This document shows, in pieces, positions 60,598 through 64,000 of a DNA stretch of 64,000 nt. The position numbers and the translations under genes were made by a program. The notes under the pieces are model-generated. The model worked only from the letters and a program-made list of their open reading frames with translations. It was not told where the DNA came from and searched no databases. Source of the DNA: Acanthochromis polyacanthus (Eukaryota > Chordata > Actinopteri > Pomacentridae); contig NC_067124.1 of the NCBI RefSeq assembly GCF_021347895.1, positions 16,544,521-16,608,520 on the forward strand, written 5' to 3'. Within the stretch, counting starts at the first letter, position 1; every line of letters begins with the position of its first letter.

Positions 60598-60983
60598 AGT
60601 GCAGGTGAACAGAGGGTCAGTGCAGAACTCTCCATATGCCATCTGTCAGATGAGCTACATCTCGCTCTGACATTTTCTTACATTTTCCGACTTTCACTAA
60701 CAATGTCACCGAGAACCCAAACCAGCGCATTCACCAGCACAGATCTAAAGAGCTAAAATCACCTTTTCTCATCAAATTCAAAGATTCCACAGAGTTTAAT
60801 TTATCAGACAGAATGAATCCATTCTGACATGCTTGAAATTTGAAATATAATTCTTTAAGAGCTGAAATTAACAATTATTTTATAAATAATTAATCTGAAT
60901 TATTTCTTAAGTGACTAAAAAAGCTGACAGCTCTAATTTGCTTTTATTAAATCAGTGTTATTTTAGTTGATTATGAAATGATT

Positions 60984-62006
60984 ATTAATAATAATAATAA
61001 TAATAACTATCTATAAAGCGCTTTCCATCAAAGTGCTGTACACAGAAATAAAAACAGATAAATAAAAACAGATAAAAATATAAACAATAAAAACAGAACA
61101 ATAAAAAAGACCTCAGTAAAACTAACAATTTAGGATTCATATGTAAGCGAAAACAAGTGGGTCTACAGCTTATTTTTAAATACATTAATGGACGATGCCT
61201 GCCTGATTTCAGCAGGCAGACTGTTCCACAATGTAGGTGCCCGGAAAGAAAAAGCCCGTTCCCCCACCATCTTTTTACAGAACTTCGGGATATTCAGAAG
61301 TCCAATCCCCTGAGAACGGAGAGCCCGAGCGGGGACATACAGATTTATTAGGCTGGATAAATAAGACGGGGCAATTCCATTAACAATTTTATACGTTAGT
61401 AGCAGCACCTTAAAGTCTCCTCTAACATGAACCAATGCAGAGAAACCAGCACTGGAGTAATATGCTCGTATTTACTTGTTCTGGTCAGAATGCGAGCTGC
61501 TGCGTTCTGAACCATCTGCAGACCATGAAGGCTCTTCATTGGCAGACCTGATAAAAGGACATTGCAACAGTCCAGCCGTGAGGAAACAAAAGCATGAATT
61601 AGGACCTCAGCATCCTGAAATGACAGACTTGGTCTTATTTTAGAGATATTTCTGAGGTGGAAAAAGGCCAATCTGGTCACCTCTTTAATATGGAATTTAA
61701 ATGAGAGGGTTTTATCAAGAAGTACACCAAGATTCTTAACTCTGTCTTTACAATGAATAGCACAGTCATCCAAAGACAGAGTAAAGTCAACAAGCAGAGG
61801 ATGAACACTTTCAGGTCCAGTCACCATCATTGGCAGAATTCAGGAGCAGTAAATTCGTTGATATCCAGCTCCTAACAGCTGAGAGACAAGCCTGGAGTTT
61901 ATCAGTGTCAGAAACACTTTGAGGGACCAAGGGCATGTATAGTTGTAGGTCATCTGCATAGCAAAGATTACACAGAAAAGGCAGAAATTCCTCACATTTC
62001 AAGAGG
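60984..62006 (-). pseudogene. 5'-truncated LINE, RT C-terminal half plus 3' tail
   Basis: Three minus-strand frames carry consecutive parts of a jockey-group (L2/CR1/Rex1-like) ORF2. The first is 62002-61811 with the catalytic YADD box (about 61949-61960, context LCYADDLQLYMPL). The second is 61830-61396 with NLGVLLDKTLSF, HAFVSSRLDCCNVLLSGLP and LQMVQNAAARILT. The third is 61435-61163 with YKIVNGIAPSYLSSL and RAFSFRAPTLWNSLP. Frameshifts near 61825 and 61430 separate them. The 3' end runs through a GCGCTTTATA-type tail into an ATT repeat (60983-61006). Endonuclease and the N-terminal RT are missing, so it is a dead 5'-truncated insert. Confidence 0.9.
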
Positions 62007-62199
62007 TGAAACCACTAAATTTATTGCAATTTGCTGAATTATACCACTTAAATAAACTTCTGAATCCACAATTAACCCAGCTTCACACATTCACAGGTAG
62101 GCACATATTTGTCAAACTTCTGAGAATGACAGCTAAGAATGCTCTTAAGAAGCAATTAAAGGATTAAATGTTCTTCGTAAATTTTTTTCTTTTTTGAAA

Positions 62200-62451
62200 A
62201 TGCCGCCGTGAGAGTGGCAGCCAGTTACAGCAGCTCCTGACAACTTTCGGTTTGCCACTTTATGCTGTATTGTTTACAGTGTGTCAGTACTGTATCATGT
62301 CATTCTCATTTCTCATCGCTGTACATATTGGAAATATTGTTACAACTATTTTGCTGTTACTATTACTGTATTTATTACTACATAAGCTGCTGTAACAATG
62401 TGAATTTCCCCTGACGTGGAGAGAAATAAAGGATTGTTTTATCTTATCTTA
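62200..62451 (+). repeat. LINE 3' tail (ATCTT-type)
   Basis: This stretch ends GAGAAATAAAGGATTG followed by TTTTATCTTATCTT. The combination of GTAACAATGTGAATTTCCCC, an AATAAAG motif and a short ATCTT repeat is the tail of 5'-truncated fish LINEs. No coding part remains. Confidence 0.7.
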
Positions 62452-63641
62452 TAACAGACAATTACAATGTGATCGATCACATAAATGCTCAGAGAAGGAA
62501 CAGGAATATTTTACATTCCTTGAAGCATCTTCACAGTGAACCAGCGTTATATTTTTCTGAATCTACACACAAATCCCACTGAATCTACAGGTAAAACTAA
62601 GAAGCAGCACACTACATGATTAACTGGAACCTCATGATAAGCATTTCTTATCAACTAACAATAATATATATTCCTAGCTTTTGCAATCCATAAATTAAAA
62701 TAGTACTCTTTCAGATATGGCTCAGTCCTCTGTTATTGACTAGACAGACTTGGCTTGTTAAACCATGCTAGGAAAGACTAAAAGTAGCTCTAATTAAAGC
62801 TTTTATAGCATTGTCAAGTATTTCAAATAACTTAACAATCAGACCTTTCATAAGCATTAACCCGAAAACAAGAAAAACAAGCAAATTATTCACACGATAG
62901 ATGAGAATAACGAAGGTGACGACAGCTGTAGCCTCAAAATGTCCAGAGGGGAAAACAAACATTAAAATATGGTGTTTTTCAATGCAGGAGCTCAAATAGT
63001 TACAGGAACAGCTCTGTAATTGCCAGATTCAGCCTTTTTGTTTCCATCATCAAGTCCAACTTCATCAAATAACAATAAATAGAAGCTACTAGTTAAATGA
63101 GTACATAAGAAACATGACAATGGAGGGCTTATTATGCTAGCCTATATGGTGGATTCTACATTGTTTATGGTGATGTTGGAAAAGAGAAGATGGCGGCAGA
63201 AAATCGAACACCGTCATCTTCTCCGAGTTAAACCAATCAATGTAAAGGTAAAGGTTGAAGCTACTAACCCTGTTGTCTGTATGTGTTCTCTTCCACAAAA
63301 ACAGCCCAAAAGAGGATCTACATGAGACGTCCCTACAGCTGAAATACAGCGTGATGTCAAGAACTACCTTGAAACAAGCAAAGAACAAAACGAACACACA
63401 TTTTTGTCAAAAGACCAGCACCTAATCAACACCAAGGGCGAAAATCTACTCTTCAGCACTTCTGGAGAACTTAGCTTTGTGACATTTTTAAGTCAAGGAC
63501 ATCTCAAGAAAGTACGTCCCCTTTCATTTTTCATTTAATTTCAAACATTTACTTTAGCAGGTCAAAGAAGCTGTTCTCTTGCCTTTTGGAAAGACAAATA
63601 TAACAGGATTTTAACGTATGTATGTATCGTATTTAGATTAA

Positions 63642-64000
63642 ATAGGGTGGTGAAAGCGGCTCAGAGGACTGTAGGAGGCAGTCTACCCACCACCACTGAC
63701 ATTTACACCAACAGATGCAGGAGGAGAGCCACCTCCATCCTGAAGGACTTCACCCACCCTGCACACAAACACTTCAACCTTCTCCCTTCAGGGTGCAGCA
63801 TCCGGACTGGAACTGCAAGACTAAGAAACAGCTTCTTCCCCGAAGCTGTCAGGCTGTTGAACAGGTCTCTGTAGACTCTGTTTTCATATCATCACCACCT
63901 CTCCCCGCAAATACACATGCATGCACGCATCCCCACATACACACACAAGCACACACACATTCATACACACACTGCACTAGGCTCTTTATTTATTTATCTA
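63642..64000 (+). pseudogene. 5'-truncated LINE ORF2 C-terminus, running off the right edge
   Basis: An open stretch at 63647-63874 encodes VKAAQRTVGGSLPTTTDIY, HPAHKHFNLLPSGCSIR and LRNSFFPEAVRLLN, the conserved C-terminal end of jockey/CR1-group LINE ORF2 proteins, ending in TAG. The 3' untranslated part is CA-rich and ends TGCACTAGGCTCTTTATTTA, the usual tail of such elements, continuing beyond the window. It is a different family from the element at 61-62 kb. Confidence 0.8.

Larger units (their letters stand above)
46741..64000 (-). other. cdkal1: cdkal1 intron, partial, running off the right edge
   Basis: The AGCVPQ exon starts inside a split codon, so at least one more upstream coding exon exists. 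I searched by eye for NSCTVKNPAEDHF-like and TWGCSHNNSDGEY-like coding on the minus strand and did not find it, so this 17 kb is probably one intron. It contains mostly LINE remnants, two Tc1-like fragments, a 64-bp tandem duplication and a long GT repeat. I see nothing nameable in 46750-48960, 49030-50260, 50360-51525, 51560-52590, 53350-54000, 54270-55480, 55770-56950, 57780-58495, 58600-60510, 62460-63635. The exon could be present but too diverged or short for me to see. Confidence 0.7.

Noticed and set aside
46741..64000. Upstream cdkal1 exons with TWGCSHNN and NSCTVKNP cysteines
   Set aside because: Looked for on the minus strand and not seen; presumed outside the window.
1..64000. Bacterial-type systems, CRISPR arrays, viral genes
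   Set aside because: No regularly spaced repeats, operons, ribosome-binding sites or viral protein motifs; the sequence is vertebrate intronic DNA.

Overview
This is vertebrate nuclear DNA, almost certainly from a teleost fish. The density of genes is low, CA/TG microsatellites are abundant, and the transposon mix (Tc1-like, hAT, TTAA-type MITEs, jockey-group LINE tails) is typical of spiny-rayed fishes. I cannot name the species. Nothing bacterial, phage or CRISPR-like is present.

The only cellular gene I can support is cdkal1, on the minus strand. It encodes the radical-SAM tRNA methylthiotransferase that makes ms2t6A at position 37 of tRNA-Lys(UUU). Four consecutive coding exons are visible, read right to left: 46740-46644, 40664-40616, 33279-33159 and 9746-9643. 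All three splice junctions keep frame, and all sites are AG/GT. Together they encode 371 nt of the middle of the protein: the third cysteine of the N-terminal cluster domain (AGCVPQ), the linker, and the radical-SAM CX3CX2C motif (CLNACTYC). The start, the other two N-terminal cysteines and everything after the CX3CX2C exon must lie outside the window. So the whole window is probably cdkal1 exon plus intron (introns of 5.98, 7.34 and 23.41 kb, with two more running off the ends).

The introns hold many mobile elements. (1) Three MITE-like copies (1182-1708, 8234-8794, 45061-45646) share a 19-bp terminal inverted repeat and 9-bp target duplications. One of them carries an antisense fragment of a RecQ-like helicase with a Walker A motif, which suggests a helicase-encoding DNA transposon as the parent. 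(2) Two inverted TTAA-flanked elements lie at 13559-14099 and 18499-19032. (3) Two hAT-type elements lie at 25497-25810 and 26780-27378. (4) Four decayed Tc1-like transposase fragments are present, one apparently inserted in a LINE reverse-transcriptase remnant. (5) A 2.5-kb modular repeat of unknown class occupies 28605-31070. (6) At least eight LINE remnants are recognisable, including a reverse-transcriptase C-terminal half at 60984-62006 and one leaving the right edge.

Between these lie unique stretches. Several are rich in homeodomain, SOX or CCAAT cores and look like candidate conserved regulatory elements. This is plausible because cdkal1 introns are known to lie in the long-range regulatory domain of sox4, but conservation cannot be measured here.
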